From Hemibagrus wyckioides (taxonomy: Eukaryota > Chordata > Actinopteri > Siluriformes > Bagridae), in contig NC_080727.1 in assembly GCF_019097595.1 (NCBI RefSeq), forward strand, positions 12,251,001-12,315,000: DNA of 64,000 nt. Reading direction: 5' to 3'. The position numbers and the translations under genes are program-made. The notes beneath the pieces were generated by a model that was not told the DNA's origin, made no database searches, and was given only the letters and a program-made list of their open reading frames with translations. This document shows positions 1 to 9,399 of this stretch, piece by piece (position 1 is the first letter of the stretch; each line of letters opens with the position of its first letter).

Positions 1-495
1 CAAGCTGTTTGTTTGAATTCTGTTCAGCAAGGCTTTGTTTATAGCTGTCGTGAATAAAATAGTTAGGAGTAGAGTAATTTACAATAAAGGGTGAATTTTT
101 GACAGGAGACACAATTGGACTCAAAGGGGATGTGAACCACTGGAGTAAGAAACTGCTAAAGTAATACACTGTAATAGAAATGTTTTAATCTGCATTTTTT
201 GGGGGAAGATACTTTTGAGCATTGAAATAAGTGCCCAGTGTGACAAACAGTGAAGCTGTGATACTGTAAGAGCCCTGTATAACTCCTATACATGCAGCTA
301 AAATGTAAATACTGAGTTTTTAATGCACTGTTATAGGAAGATTACAGTAATATAACTTGTGTAAATACTTCTTGTTTTGATAGTGAGGCTTTCCTGCTTT
401 ACGGAACATACACAGTGCTATTAAAATAAGGGTTTCTGCTTCCTTTTATGAGATGTTATTAGATGTGTTTCATTGTCTGTTCATCTTTGACACAG
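1..495 (+). other. intron 3' part with splice acceptor
   Basis: AT-rich non-coding DNA that ends in a pyrimidine-rich tract and a CACAG acceptor at 491-495, just before the open reading frame of the next entry. No coding signal is visible, so I read it as the end of an intron of the same + strand gene, whose earlier exons lie outside the window. Confidence 0.5.
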
Positions 496-1859
496 GGAGA
501 CGGAGGGAGACATTTGTGTTTCCGGAAGCTGAGCTCAACTACAACAGAGAGCTCAGCGCTTACGAGGACGACGACAGCCGGCCTGCTCAGGAGAATGAAG
601 CTGGAGATTGTGAACATGAGGTGTTGACAAGGAACCTGTCCCCTGATAGAAGCCCATCCCCACCTATGAGAGGCCTCTCTCCTCTCAGCACCCCATCCCT
701 TGTGAGCAGTCCATCCCCTCCCAGGACCCCATCTCCTGTGAGCAGTCCATCCCCTTTCAGAACCCCATCCCATGTGAGGAGTCTATACCCTCTGAGGACC
801 CCATCCCCTGTGAGCAGTCCATCCCCTTTCAGAACCCCATCCCATGTGAGGAGTCTATACCCTCTGAGGACCCCATCCCCTGTGAGCAGTCCATCCCCTT
901 TCAGGACCCCATCCCATATCAGGAGTCTATACCCTCTCAGGACCCCGTCCCCTGTGAGCAGTCCATCCCCTGCCAGGACCCCATCCCCTCCCAGGACCCC
1001 ATCCCCTGTGAGCAGTCCATCCCCTCCCAGGACCCCATCCCCTGTGAGCAGTCCATCCCCTCCCAGGACCCCATCCCCTGTGAGCAGTCCATCCCCTCCC
1101 AGGACCCCATCCCCTGTGAGCAGTCCATCCCCTCCCAGGACCCCATCCCCTGTGAGCAGTCCATCCCCTCCCAGGACCCCATCCCCTGTGAGCAGTCCAT
1201 CCCCTCCCAGGACCCCATCCCCTGTGAGCAGTCCATCCCCTCCCAGGACCCCATCCCCTGTGAGCCACCCATCCCCTTTCAGGACCACATCCCCTGTGAG
1301 CAGTCCATCCTCTCTCAGGACCCCATCCCCTCCCAGGACCCCATCCCCTGTGAGCCACCCATCCCCTCCCAGGACCCCATCCCCTGTGAGCAGTCCATCC
1401 CCTCCCAGGACCCCATCCCCTGTGAGCCACCCATCCCCTGTGAGCAGTCCATCCTCTCTCAGGACCCCATCCCCTGTGAGCAGTCCATCCACTCTCAGGA
1501 CCCCATCCCCTGTTAGGAGTCCATCCCGTCTCAGGATCCCATCCCCTGTGAGGAGTCCATCCCCTTTGAGGAGGCCACCACCTTCAGGGAGTCCACAGCC
1601 TTCAACAGTTCCTCTGCCCCAGCCTTTTTTTGATATCGACATCCACAACATTGTGGCTGGTATGTACTATGCCCCTGCCACAATGGTAACTCCTGTACCA
1701 CGCCAGGGCATAAGGAGGAGGTGGGATGAAGAGGGTGCTAATCAAGACGCCCCTCTGAGTAGACGGCAGCGTGTGGATCCTGATGGGGAGGTGGAGTTCA
1801 TCAGGACGCCCGTCCTAGTCCCCACTTGGTTAGTTAATATTTTTGTGAACGAAATGTAA
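496..1859 (+). CDS. terminal exon of Ser/Pro/Arg-rich repeat protein (unrecognised)
   Basis: I do not recognise this protein. The exon starts after the acceptor at 495 with two bases of a split codon and stays open to the TAA at 1857-1859. The first 50 or so residues are ordinary and acidic (FPEAELNYNREL, YEDDDSRP). About 300 residues of a 12-residue repeat follow, mostly PSPPRTPSPVSS, with PSPFRTPSHVRS and PSSLRTPSPVSH variants. The tail of about 90 residues is non-repetitive: FFDIDIHNIVAGMYYAP, then RRRWDEEGANQD, SRRQR and a hydrophobic end. SP, TP and RS-like motifs recall proline-directed phosphorylation targets and SR-related nuclear proteins, but that is composition only. An in-frame ATG at 453 lies in the pyrimidine tract and is unlikely to be the start. 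The repeat unit is a multiple of three, so copy-number change keeps the frame. The complex tails on both sides make a real exon likelier than a chance frame. Confidence 0.55.
650..1585 (+). repeat. 36-bp coding minisatellite
   Basis: About 26 tandem copies of a 36-bp unit lie inside the exon. Units between about 985 and 1260 are almost identical; those at 700-950 and 1265-1585 carry substitutions. The opposite strand is open over the same stretch only because of the repeat composition. Confidence 0.9.
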
Positions 1860-2515
1860 CATCAAAAAGCTCAGTCTTCACCTCATGTTCATCACCTCAT
1901 CTTCATGATGTAAGGTATGTATCTGTGGTAAGTATGTGTGGTAAGTATTTCACCCCTAGTTTTTGTTAAATGTATAGGATTTTTAGATTATTATTGTTTG
2001 TTTATTTCTTGTGTATTTGTCTAATTTAACAATATAATTATATTAATATAACTTGCATTGTTGTTGATTTATGCATTTCTGTAAATATGTAAATATTACA
2101 TTTTTAAGATTAAGATGTTTTTTGTTAAGTCATACAAATGTAGTCTACTCCCACCCCCCGAACCCCCAAAACCCCCCTCTCATCCTCTTTTAAACCCCCT
2201 AAACACCCCCACCCCTAAGTTTAGAGTTTATTAAGATATTTCTACCACAACGAATTGCCAATGATAGGGATGTTTCATTTATTAAACATTAATGTTACAT
2301 AAGCATTTCATTATTATTAATATTAACATATAATAAATGCTACTAAAATAATACTAAAGTAATCATACTAAAATGTTTTAAAAATAATGCACACATTTCA
2401 ATCAGGTTCAAGCATTTCGTTGTGGTATAAAATATATTAATATCTGTAATAAGTTTAAAGTTCATTGCTTGTAAATAGTTTTAAATAGTTAATAAATTAT
2501 TATTTTTTGTTCAAT
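1860..2515 (+). other. 3' UTR with polyadenylation signal
   Basis: AT-rich sequence follows the stop codon. AATAAA at 2491-2496 is followed about 25 bases later by a GT/T-rich stretch (2519-2540), the usual arrangement for 3'-end cleavage. A C-rich patch lies at 2150-2215. No other feature is seen. Confidence 0.5.
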
Positions 2516-2519
2516 ACTC

Positions 2520-3070
2520 GTGTCTCCAGTGTCTTTTTTTATAACACATCATAAGCATTTCTCATTTATTTCTCATATAATTACACTGTAGAAATTGGAA
2601 CCTTGGTGTTCAGAAGTAATTATACTGTTTTCCTCTCACAAGCAAATACTTTCTAGCCAGCAGTCTAAACCTGTTAAATCTGTATAACTAATGATCTGGT
2701 CTTGTTGTAATGTCAAATAAACTGATAACAAGTGAAACTAAAGATGTGATTTTAATTGTACATGTTCAAGTTAATTCACAAAGGTGATTGCAGCGTGTTG
2801 GTCAAGTGATTAGTTCATAGATGAGACTTAGGAACTAATGCACCATGAGGAAGAAACTTCGGAGTTCAAAGCAGCATCAGCTCTAAATATGGAGGAAAAG
2901 CTGTCATAGAGATGCTGTGGTCAGATAGACACGAGGGTTTGGATAACAAGTTCACATTTCCTTTCTGCAACATTTAATAATTAACCACAACACTTATTTT
3001 TTATAAGATTATGCATTATTTTTATTTTAGATTATGCATTATTAAACACAAACTGGTCCATCTTTGGTAG
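2520..3070. other. intergenic, no feature seen
   Basis: Ordinary AT-rich sequence; no open frame, repeat or motif stands out. Confidence 0.5.
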
Positions 3071-3072
3071 GT

Positions 3073-3091
3073 ATCTGTTTATATATACATT

Positions 3092-3151
<60 letters not shown>

Positions 3152-3170
3152 AATGTATATATAAACAGAT
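3073..3170. repeat. 98-bp perfect palindrome with AT core
   Basis: The left arm begins ATCTGTTTATATATAC and the right arm ends GTATATATAAACAGAT, its exact reverse complement. The arms continue through TTTTTCAT/ATGAAAAA into an alternating AT core with no spacer. Such a sequence can form a hairpin or cruciform. Confidence 0.9.
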
Positions 3171-3237
3171 TAATTATTATATATATATATAGGTAGATAG
3201 ATAGATATGCAGAATATCACTCATGGGATCAATAAAG

Positions 3238-3293
<56 letters not shown>

Positions 3294-3306
3294 CCTACCT
3301 ACCTAC
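3238..3306 (+). repeat. (TCTA)n/(CCTA)n microsatellite
   Basis: A tetranucleotide tract directly after GGGATCAATAAAG, a junction often seen where a retroposon 3' tail precedes a tetranucleotide repeat in fish DNA. Confidence 0.8.
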
Positions 3307-3564
3307 GGTCAATGTGTGAATATACTTTGCCCAAAAAAAGGGAAAAGCAGTACGAATCAGATATATATTTTGTTCACTACTTGTGAAGTGGTGTGGAATA
3401 AAAGACAAATAATACAAAACGAAAAAGAATAAAATAAATCAACAATAAAGAATTACAAACCAGCAAGTTCCAGTGATTGTTGTTAACAAGCACAAAAGAC
3501 AGAATTGCATCATAGTTGTTAAAATTTAACTACAGTTTAACTACAATTTACAATTTAACTACAG

Positions 3565-3745
3565 TTTTTGAGCTGAGGAAGAAGCCACATTATAACATGA
3601 ACTGAAGTTTATTAACAGGCTTGACATGAACACGATGTTCCTCATAGTGCATACACAAGCACACCCTTCATATCACATGGCACCATGACTCTACTTTCTT
3701 TTTGTACATACACGTCCTAGACTATATCAACACATTTGTCTTTAA
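3565..3745 (-). repeat. LTR copy (3' LTR of the Gypsy remnant)
   Basis: Direct repeat of 4874-5054. Shared blocks include GAGCTGAGGA, AACTGAAGTTTATTAACAG and TACACAAGCACAC. The two differ at many positions, so the insertion is not recent. Confidence 0.7.
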
Positions 3746-4102
3746 AAACAGACAATAACAATTTATTACTTTTCCAACTACTTTTCATAGTGTATTAAAT
3801 TATATTTAATACACTACACTCACTGTACCACTTTCCTTAATAACACAACAGCCAACCAAAAAAAAAGAATGAATAAATAAATAAACCCTTTACAAAAAAT
3901 CCACAGCATGTTTATCCAGATTCATTGGGGTTTTACAGATTTAATCTCTGGCATACTCTTCTGACACAGAAAGGCTTAATGTTAACAGACTTTTGAGATA
4001 CTTCTGATACCACTGTTGAATTTTCACTTGCTCTTAACCCTGTTCCTGAAGTGTCACAGACGTTTTGTCTGACGGCGCTTCCACATCCTGCTCAGTATTC
4101 GT

Positions 4103-4700
4103 TCATTTTGTTGCTTGTAACTGATCTACATGCTTTTTGTAGGACTTGCCCTTTCCCAGACCAGTTAAGTAACTGGACCTAATGGTCTTCCACTTCTCTT
4201 CCCTGCCCCTGAACTGCTTCACAAGTACCTTCTGCTGTGGATAAAATACTCTCACATGAGCTGAACTTCTTATTTGTGTTTGCTGCTTTTCCTGCATTTG
4301 ACAAGAGAACTGTGGCTGTATCTGTGATAGCCGCCTTCTAATTTTTCTTTTCAGAAACAATTCAGATGGGACTGAAGTATTTCTTTAACAGAAAAAAATC
4401 TGTCAATGCAATGTTGAAGTGTGATGCCTAATTGTTTTTGCTTGTCCAATGACTGCTTAAAGGTATACAAATTGAGGTCCATTATCCGAAACAATTACCT
4501 TAGGTAATCTATAGCTGGCAAACATACTACGCATCACCTCAACTGTTGCTTTAACAGTAGTAGTAGTCATTAGCATGATTTCTTTGGCACATAAAAGTCT
4601 CTGAGCGTTTTCAAAATGTCAGCTAGTAGTGTTTCAGACGGTCTTTTTGGTGAGAATAAATCTGTGAGGAATGAAATGGTCTTTGCACCTACCATAGCCA
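4103..4700 (-). pseudogene. broken gag and integrase fragments of the Gypsy element
   Basis: In minus-strand order there is a gag-like stretch (FSPKKPSETLLADILKTL, near 4590-4670), then integrase core residues before and including SDNGPQF, then stops and shifts, then the C-terminal integrase stretch at 4103-4360. The joins between frames show that the central part of pol was lost by deletion. Confidence 0.65.
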
Positions 4701-4873
4701 GAAAAACTGAGTGTTGTTTGCTTTCTTCGATTCCGCTGGCTTATTGTGCGAAGTGCTCTTCATAGCCTCTACAAAACACAGGCCTGATTCTGTGCTGAAC
4801 ACCGCCATCATCTCTCTCTCTTTTCATCCTGGTGCTTCGTTGCCAAATTGTTGTGACTAGGTGGCCACCTGGA

Positions 4874-5054
4874 ATTTCTGAGCTGAGGACGACACCACGT
4901 TCTAACAAACTGAAGTTTATTAACAGACTCTATGAACATGATGCACCTCATAGCGTGTACACAAGCACACACACCTCACCTCACATGCCACCATGGCTCT
5001 CCTTTTTTTTTATTACATACACATCAAAGATTATGTCAACATATTTATCTTTAC
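4874..5054 (-). repeat. LTR copy (5' LTR of the Gypsy remnant)
   Basis: Direct repeat of 3565-3745. Just inside it on the minus strand is AATTTGGCAACGAAGC, a plausible primer-binding-site region, followed by a gag-like ATG. Confidence 0.65.
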
Positions 5055-5059
5055 ATTTG

Positions 5060-5725
5060 ATTTTTATATACTTTTTAAATGATCTATAATATGCTACACA
5101 TAGCTTAAAATTAAATTGAAAAAAAAGGACATGCAAAGGATAAATTCATAGTTCACTTCTGGCAATAATGTTCTTTATGTGTTGTGCTTAGGGATGGTAT
5201 GGATGTCCAACAGTAAGTAGATTTACTTTCAAACCAAAAAAATTCATAGGCTGGATTTACTGATGAGCACACCAGAGAGGATGAAGTAAACAATAATCTC
5301 TGGTAATGTAGTACTTGTTTGGAATGAAGACTTGTTTATTTTCACCCTATTTGATGCAACATCTACCTGATCATTTGCAGCCTGATGCTTGATGCCCTGG
5401 CTGAGACACCCGAGTCTTCAGCAATGTGGAATATCATTATATTATATTAAGATATTGATCCTGATCCACTTGTGGGTTCTTGGGGTTGGGTACTGATTTT
5501 TGGTGGATTTAAGTACTTTGACTTGAATTTGGAGTTGACAGCAGAACTGTCCCGCTTGTTCCACTGTTCTTCATAGTCATTATCTGGCCTGGTAGAACTT
5601 GGACAGGTTTTATCCAGAATCTGCATTGATTATGTTGATCAATATGTTCTACATATCTTCCCTGTACTGATTTTGAAACATTTTGGATTTGAACTCCAAA
5701 CACTTGAACTTTATCTTTAACCTGT
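5060..5725. other. intergenic, no feature seen
   Basis: AT-rich sequence. Short open frames here show no recognisable protein features. Confidence 0.4.
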
Positions 5726-5728
5726 CTG

Positions 5729-5800
5729 GCTGCGATGGCCGAGTGGTTAAGGCGTTGCACTCGAAATCCAATGGGGTTTCGCGGGGGCAAGACTTGTATA
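5729..5800 (+). pseudogene. tRNA-Ser(CGA) pseudogene, 3' half decayed
   Basis: The 5' half matches a eukaryotic serine tRNA: GCTGCGATGGCCGAGTGG (A-box region), the D arm, then an anticodon loop CTCGAAA with anticodon CGA. A mismatch in the anticodon stem (TTGCA against TCCAA) breaks pairing. The variable arm is degenerate. The T arm with its GGTTCGA box and the 3' acceptor strand are not recognisable. A working tRNA is unlikely. Confidence 0.65.
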
Positions 5801-5809
5801 GTTGACGTT

Positions 5810-5975
5810 CAGTGCCAGCCAATCAAACTGAAGCTTTTCTGCTGCTCTCTCAGGTGCTAAATTCAAGTCACAGCCAATTTAAATTTATTAAAACATTTGT
5901 CAGCAAACTTTAAACACTAATTAACTTTGATACACATTAAAATAAAGACAAAATATACATTATAATAACAATAAA

Positions 5976-6032
<57 letters not shown>

Positions 6033-6480
6033 TAAAAACCTTCGTTGAATTTATTATTAAGCAGGTAAACAGACATAAACAAACAATCTCTCTTAGCATC
6101 GTGTACATGTTCAAGTATCACAATGAACAAACAAGAACAAACACAAAATAACAAACATTACACAAGTAAAAACACCACCGTTCATTCATTCACCCGACAA
6201 TAAAGACGATAAAGCACGATAAAGACGTTAAAGAGATAAATAACGAGAGAGAACATACACGGAAGAAAAAATAAATCATAATCGATATGTTTTAACACGA
6301 AAAGCATCACACAAAACTCATATTCAAGTCGAGCTCGTGCAGAGTTCAGCGTTTACATTAATCTCTCACGAACAATGTCTGATACGGTGATGCTAGCGTG
6401 TTTGCAGAGAAGCTAATATGAGCATTAACTGTAAACAAAAACAAACACACGCTAATGTCATTTTAAAGTCCAGTAACATA
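5810..6480. other. intergenic with (ATT)n tract
   Basis: Only an (ATT)n microsatellite at about 5976-6031 stands out. The rest is AT-rich with no coding signal. Confidence 0.5.
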
Positions 6481-6481
6481 C

Positions 6482-6720
6482 CTGTAATCGAGGGGCAGAC
6501 ACTGCTGAATGAACTGGACAGGGGTTGAACAGTGTGCGCACGCGCAGACGGGAGCAAGAACACAGAAGAGCGGCAGCAGAGGGTCAGCGGGCGAAAATAT
6601 ACCGCAGCCGTAGTGGTTTAGCTCCACCATTGAAAATGAATGGAAAACGGTTTAGGGGATTTTCACTGGGCAAGACAGCTCGTCCATCTTATTGTCCAGT
6701 GATCTCACGTTTCCCATAAT
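6482..6720 (-). promoter_or_regulatory. possible promoter with 5' non-coding exon
   Basis: This is a GC-rich, CpG-containing patch in AT-rich surroundings (for example GCGCACGCGCAGACGGGAG at 6535-6560). On the minus strand its lower edge reads ATTACAG then GTATGTTACTGG, a good splice donor. This fits a minus-strand first exon running from about 6720 to 6482. No coding exon for such a gene is visible further left, so it could be a non-coding transcript start or coincidence. Confidence 0.25.
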
Positions 6721-6844
6721 GAGAGACGGGAGATACGCTTTATATCTCCTCACTTTCTCTTTGCGCGCTGCAATTTTCCGCTCATCATTTCCTCTTCTCC
6801 GATTTCTTTCGCCTCTGCATCCTCTCACTGTCCTCCCTCGTACC

Positions 6845-7344
6845 CAGACTTAGTGATTTGGGGGCCCTAAGCGATTCCAGGTTTGGGGCCTTTAAACTCA
6901 ACACACTCTCTTTCTATATATATATTTTTATTGTTTTTATTTTCTTTTCTTTTTTTGTAAATAAACTGCATGTTAAAAATATCTTTAAAGTGGAACTTTT
7001 ATTTTCCTAATGTAAAATTAAATGCAATAAATTCACAAATAAACTAAATTCACAAACTAACTATTTACAAATAATTACCCATATTTATGATGATATTTTA
7101 ATATGAATGCTCTGTGTCTGGGGGCCGGGAACATACTCCTCTTCATGAACCATGGAAACGCATTTGAAAAGATGTAATAATAACGTTAAAATTTTAATGG
7201 TTATAGACAGACCATACAATATATGATAGAAAATTAATAAGTACTATATGATTTATATAGGCTTCTTGGTATTGGTCGGGGCCCCCTAATTCCCCGGGGC
7301 CCTAAGCGGCTGCTTACCTCGCTTATTGGTTAAGTCCGCCCCTG
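6845..7344. mobile_element. hAT-like MITE, 500 bp
   Basis: The left end begins CAGACTTAGTGATTTGGGGG. The right end, reverse complemented, begins CAGGGGCGGACTTAACCAAT. Further in, GGGGCCCTAAGCG-like blocks occur in inverted orientation at both ends. The flanks are CTCGTACC (6837-6844) and CTAGTACC (7345-7352), an 8-bp target-site duplication with one mismatch, the length expected of hAT transposons. There is no transposase, so it is non-autonomous. Confidence 0.65.
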
Positions 7345-8170
7345 CTAGTACCTCGTCTGGAATGTTTAAAGTCTGATACAAAGTAGGGTCAACAATGCGG
7401 GCCGGTTGCAGTGCGATCAGCACATCTCTGGTACAAACCATGAACCATTTGAGCCATGAAATCCAAACAGCATCATATTGGCAATCCCAGGGTCCAACAG
7501 AAATGGTTCCCATACTTTGAGAAAAGGTCTGTCTTAGAATTAATTACACATGTAAGGTATTCCAGTGGTAATAGCTCTGTTAACACTTTCCCTGCCGAAA
7601 ATGTTATGTCATTCAAGTGCCAACTGTTAGCCACAGAAATTACCTTACTGTCCGGCAATCCGAGTAACAATGACAAGAGGGTTTAAATCTAGAGCCAAAC
7701 TCAAAATCTTTTTCATTTCACAAAGTATATTACACCAGTAATCCTGTATCAAACAGCATGACCATAAACAGTGAGTCAGAGTGGCAATTTTGGTCTTACA
7801 TTTCAGACAAAAAAGAGAAACAGAACTGTTAAAAGTATGTCCATTTGAATGGTAGTTTTCTGTTTTCTTCCACGACTTGCTGGTTTTATTTGCCATTTTA
7901 AAGCATTTGTTATCATTTTAGCTGAGCAGCCTATAATTTTCTGTACTTCTTCATATTTTTTTATTCTTTATAGTTTTCCCCTCTCTAATCAACTTTTTAA
8001 TCAAAGTACACTGTCCTTCTGAATAATGTCTGGAACAACCCATTTTACTCCAAATTTTAGAGAGAATGCACAGTACAACATTTGCTGCCTTCATCCTTAG
8101 ATAAGGGACACTAGTTTGACACCATTTTTTCCCCGGAATAATTTACCTCTCTAATTGAACTCCACATTGC
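7345..8170 (-). mobile_element. L1-like LINE, 3' part of reverse-transcriptase ORF
   Basis: On the minus strand, reading from about 8170 down, the frames carry L1-type features in order. First comes a Trp-rich stretch after the RT domain (GKKWCQTSVPYLRMK). Next is a zinc-knuckle-like motif CLKCKTKIATLTHCLWSC near 7750-7810. Then come the tail residues FWSxI-like and LLGLPDS. Frame breaks near 7660 and 7480 show decay. The 5' two thirds of the element are absent. Confidence 0.65.
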
Positions 8171-8380
8171 TATTATTTTGAACACACCCTTTTCAATTAA
8201 TGATTCAATTACACAGAATCAGCAGCATGCATGTCATTACTATTGGGTTTGTTGGTTTTCTATTACTCTACTATACCTTCTAGTAAAATATTTGCCATGT
8301 AGAAATATAATTTCTACCAAAAACAGTGATTGGTTAGTGATGTTGGACTGCTATTATTTTGAACACAACTGTATGCAGTC
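8161..8380 (+). repeat. small repeat bounded by CTATTATTTTGAACAC
   Basis: The block GCTATTATTTTGAACACA occurs at both ends (about 8169 and 8350) in direct orientation, enclosing about 180 bp. I read it as a dispersed repeat fragment of unknown class. Confidence 0.35.
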
Positions 8381-8439
8381 TGTGCAAAATCTTTTAAAGA
8401 TCAGCTAAATTGCTCTTGCACGATTACAGACTGATATCA

Positions 8440-8560
8440 TGTTCTCCTTGTGTTTCAGTGGTTTCCTCCAAGTAGTCCGGTTTCCTCCCCCAGTCCAAAG
8501 ACATGCATTGTAGCCTGATTGGCATCTCATTCTGCATAGTTTATGAATGGGTTTGTGAAT
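8440..8560 (+). repeat. dispersed teleost repeat fragment
   Basis: It contains GGTTTCCTCC and CAGTCCAAAGACATGC, blocks I recognise as parts of a very common fish interspersed repeat. Related fragments lie at 13000-13640, 15350-15560, 37560-37815, 42615-42745, 47575-47695 and 57815-57985. Confidence 0.45.
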
Positions 8561-8599
8561 ATGAATGTCTCAGTAGCAAGTGATACACTGTAAAACATA

Positions 8600-8690
8600 C
8601 TAGTGATGGGAAAATTGTGAGTTCCAATCCCAGGTCCACCAAGCTGCTACCAAGTGGCTCTGGATAAGGGCCAGAAATGTAAATATAAAT
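8600..8690 (+). mobile_element. tRNA-derived SINE fragment, internally deleted
   Basis: GTGAGTTCCAATCCCAGG (B-box region), ACCAAGCTGCTACC and CTCTGGATAAGG match the SINE at 52443-52612, but the middle is missing. Confidence 0.5.
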
Positions 8691-8956
8691 CTGTCTCTCT
8701 GTGAGCATTTTTAGTGTTAGTGTTTGAACCTGTCTTGAGCAAGTGAGAAGATGGGCAATTACACACAACTACATGTAATCAATATCAATGTATATGTTAG
8801 TTAGATGCCTTAATTGTACAAGGAATCAGTTGTAATATGTCTAAAATGCTTCTTAAATGTTCCAGTTGATTTGTGTAGGTGTGGATGACATTGCTTTCAT
8901 TGCTTTGACAGTTTTTTGACTATGACAAGAAGCCATTGTTATAATATGAATAAACA

Positions 8957-8957
8957 G

Positions 8958-8991
<34 letters not shown>

Positions 8992-8992
8992 G
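8957..8992 (+). repeat. (TC)n microsatellite
   Basis: Dinucleotide tract. Confidence 0.8.
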
Positions 8993-9063
8993 GCCTTAAT
9001 ATAAAACAGTACGACTCACTGCTTTAATAAAACTTTATTTACTTTTTTTCTTTTTTTCAATAC

Positions 9064-9262
9064 TTGAAATGAAATAGCCTTTATTTGTCACATATACATT
9101 ACTGCACAGTGAAATTCTTTCTTTGCATATCCCATCCTTGGAGGTTGGGGTCAGAGCGCAGGGTCAGCCATGATACAGCGCCCCTGGAGCAGAGAGGGTT
9201 AAAGGCCTTGCTCAAGGCCCCCAACAGTGGCAACTTGGTGGTGCTGGGGCTATAGCAGTAAC
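9064..9262 (-). mobile_element. tRNA-derived SINE, minus strand
   Basis: The reverse complement matches the SINE at 58757-58998. Shared blocks are CCACCAAGTTGCCACTGT, GCAAGGCCTTTAACCCTC, GGGGCGCTGTATCATGGC and the tail GTGACAAATAAAGGC. The tRNA-like head is largely missing. Confidence 0.65.
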
Positions 9263-9399
9263 AGCCCTTGACACAGAATTATAAAAACTGCAGCAAAAAA
9301 CTACTGCAATGGACAGAAACAAGTGCAGAGTCAAATACTTTTAAAACATTATGCAAAAAACCCTGTATTTTACAAATCAAACAAGTACATCTTTTATCA

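Larger units (their letters stand above)
3553..5060 (-). mobile_element. internally deleted Ty3/Gypsy LTR retrotransposon
   Basis: Two direct copies of a segment of about 180 bp (3565-3745 and 4874-5054) flank about 1.1 kb, as expected of LTRs. Read on the minus strand, the inside gives a gag-like start just below the right copy, then a jump into integrase. The integrase signs are VSDNGPQF around 4468-4490, then a C-terminal stretch at 4103-4360 with VLVKQFRGREEKWKTIRSSY and HVDQLQ, typical of Gypsy integrase ends. Protease, reverse transcriptase and RNase H are missing, and stops interrupt the rest. It is a non-functional remnant. The outer LTR edges are uncertain by tens of bases. Confidence 0.75.

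Noticed and set aside
587..1651. Long minus-strand frames opposite the S/P/R repeat (LLTGDGVLGGDG-type)
   Set aside because: They mirror the coding minisatellite on the + strand and lack independent support; the acceptor and non-repetitive flanks favour the + strand.
3565..5054. Endogenous retrovirus with envelope
   Set aside because: Only gag-like and integrase fragments of Ty3/Gypsy type are seen; no envelope sequence.
5509..5790. Minus-strand 93-codon frame over the tRNA-like sequence
   Set aside because: No homology is recognised and it runs antisense through the tRNA-Ser relic.
6525..6719. 64-codon + strand frame in the GC-rich patch
   Set aside because: Low-complexity and basic, with no family resemblance. 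The patch is better read as a possible promoter or exon of the other strand.
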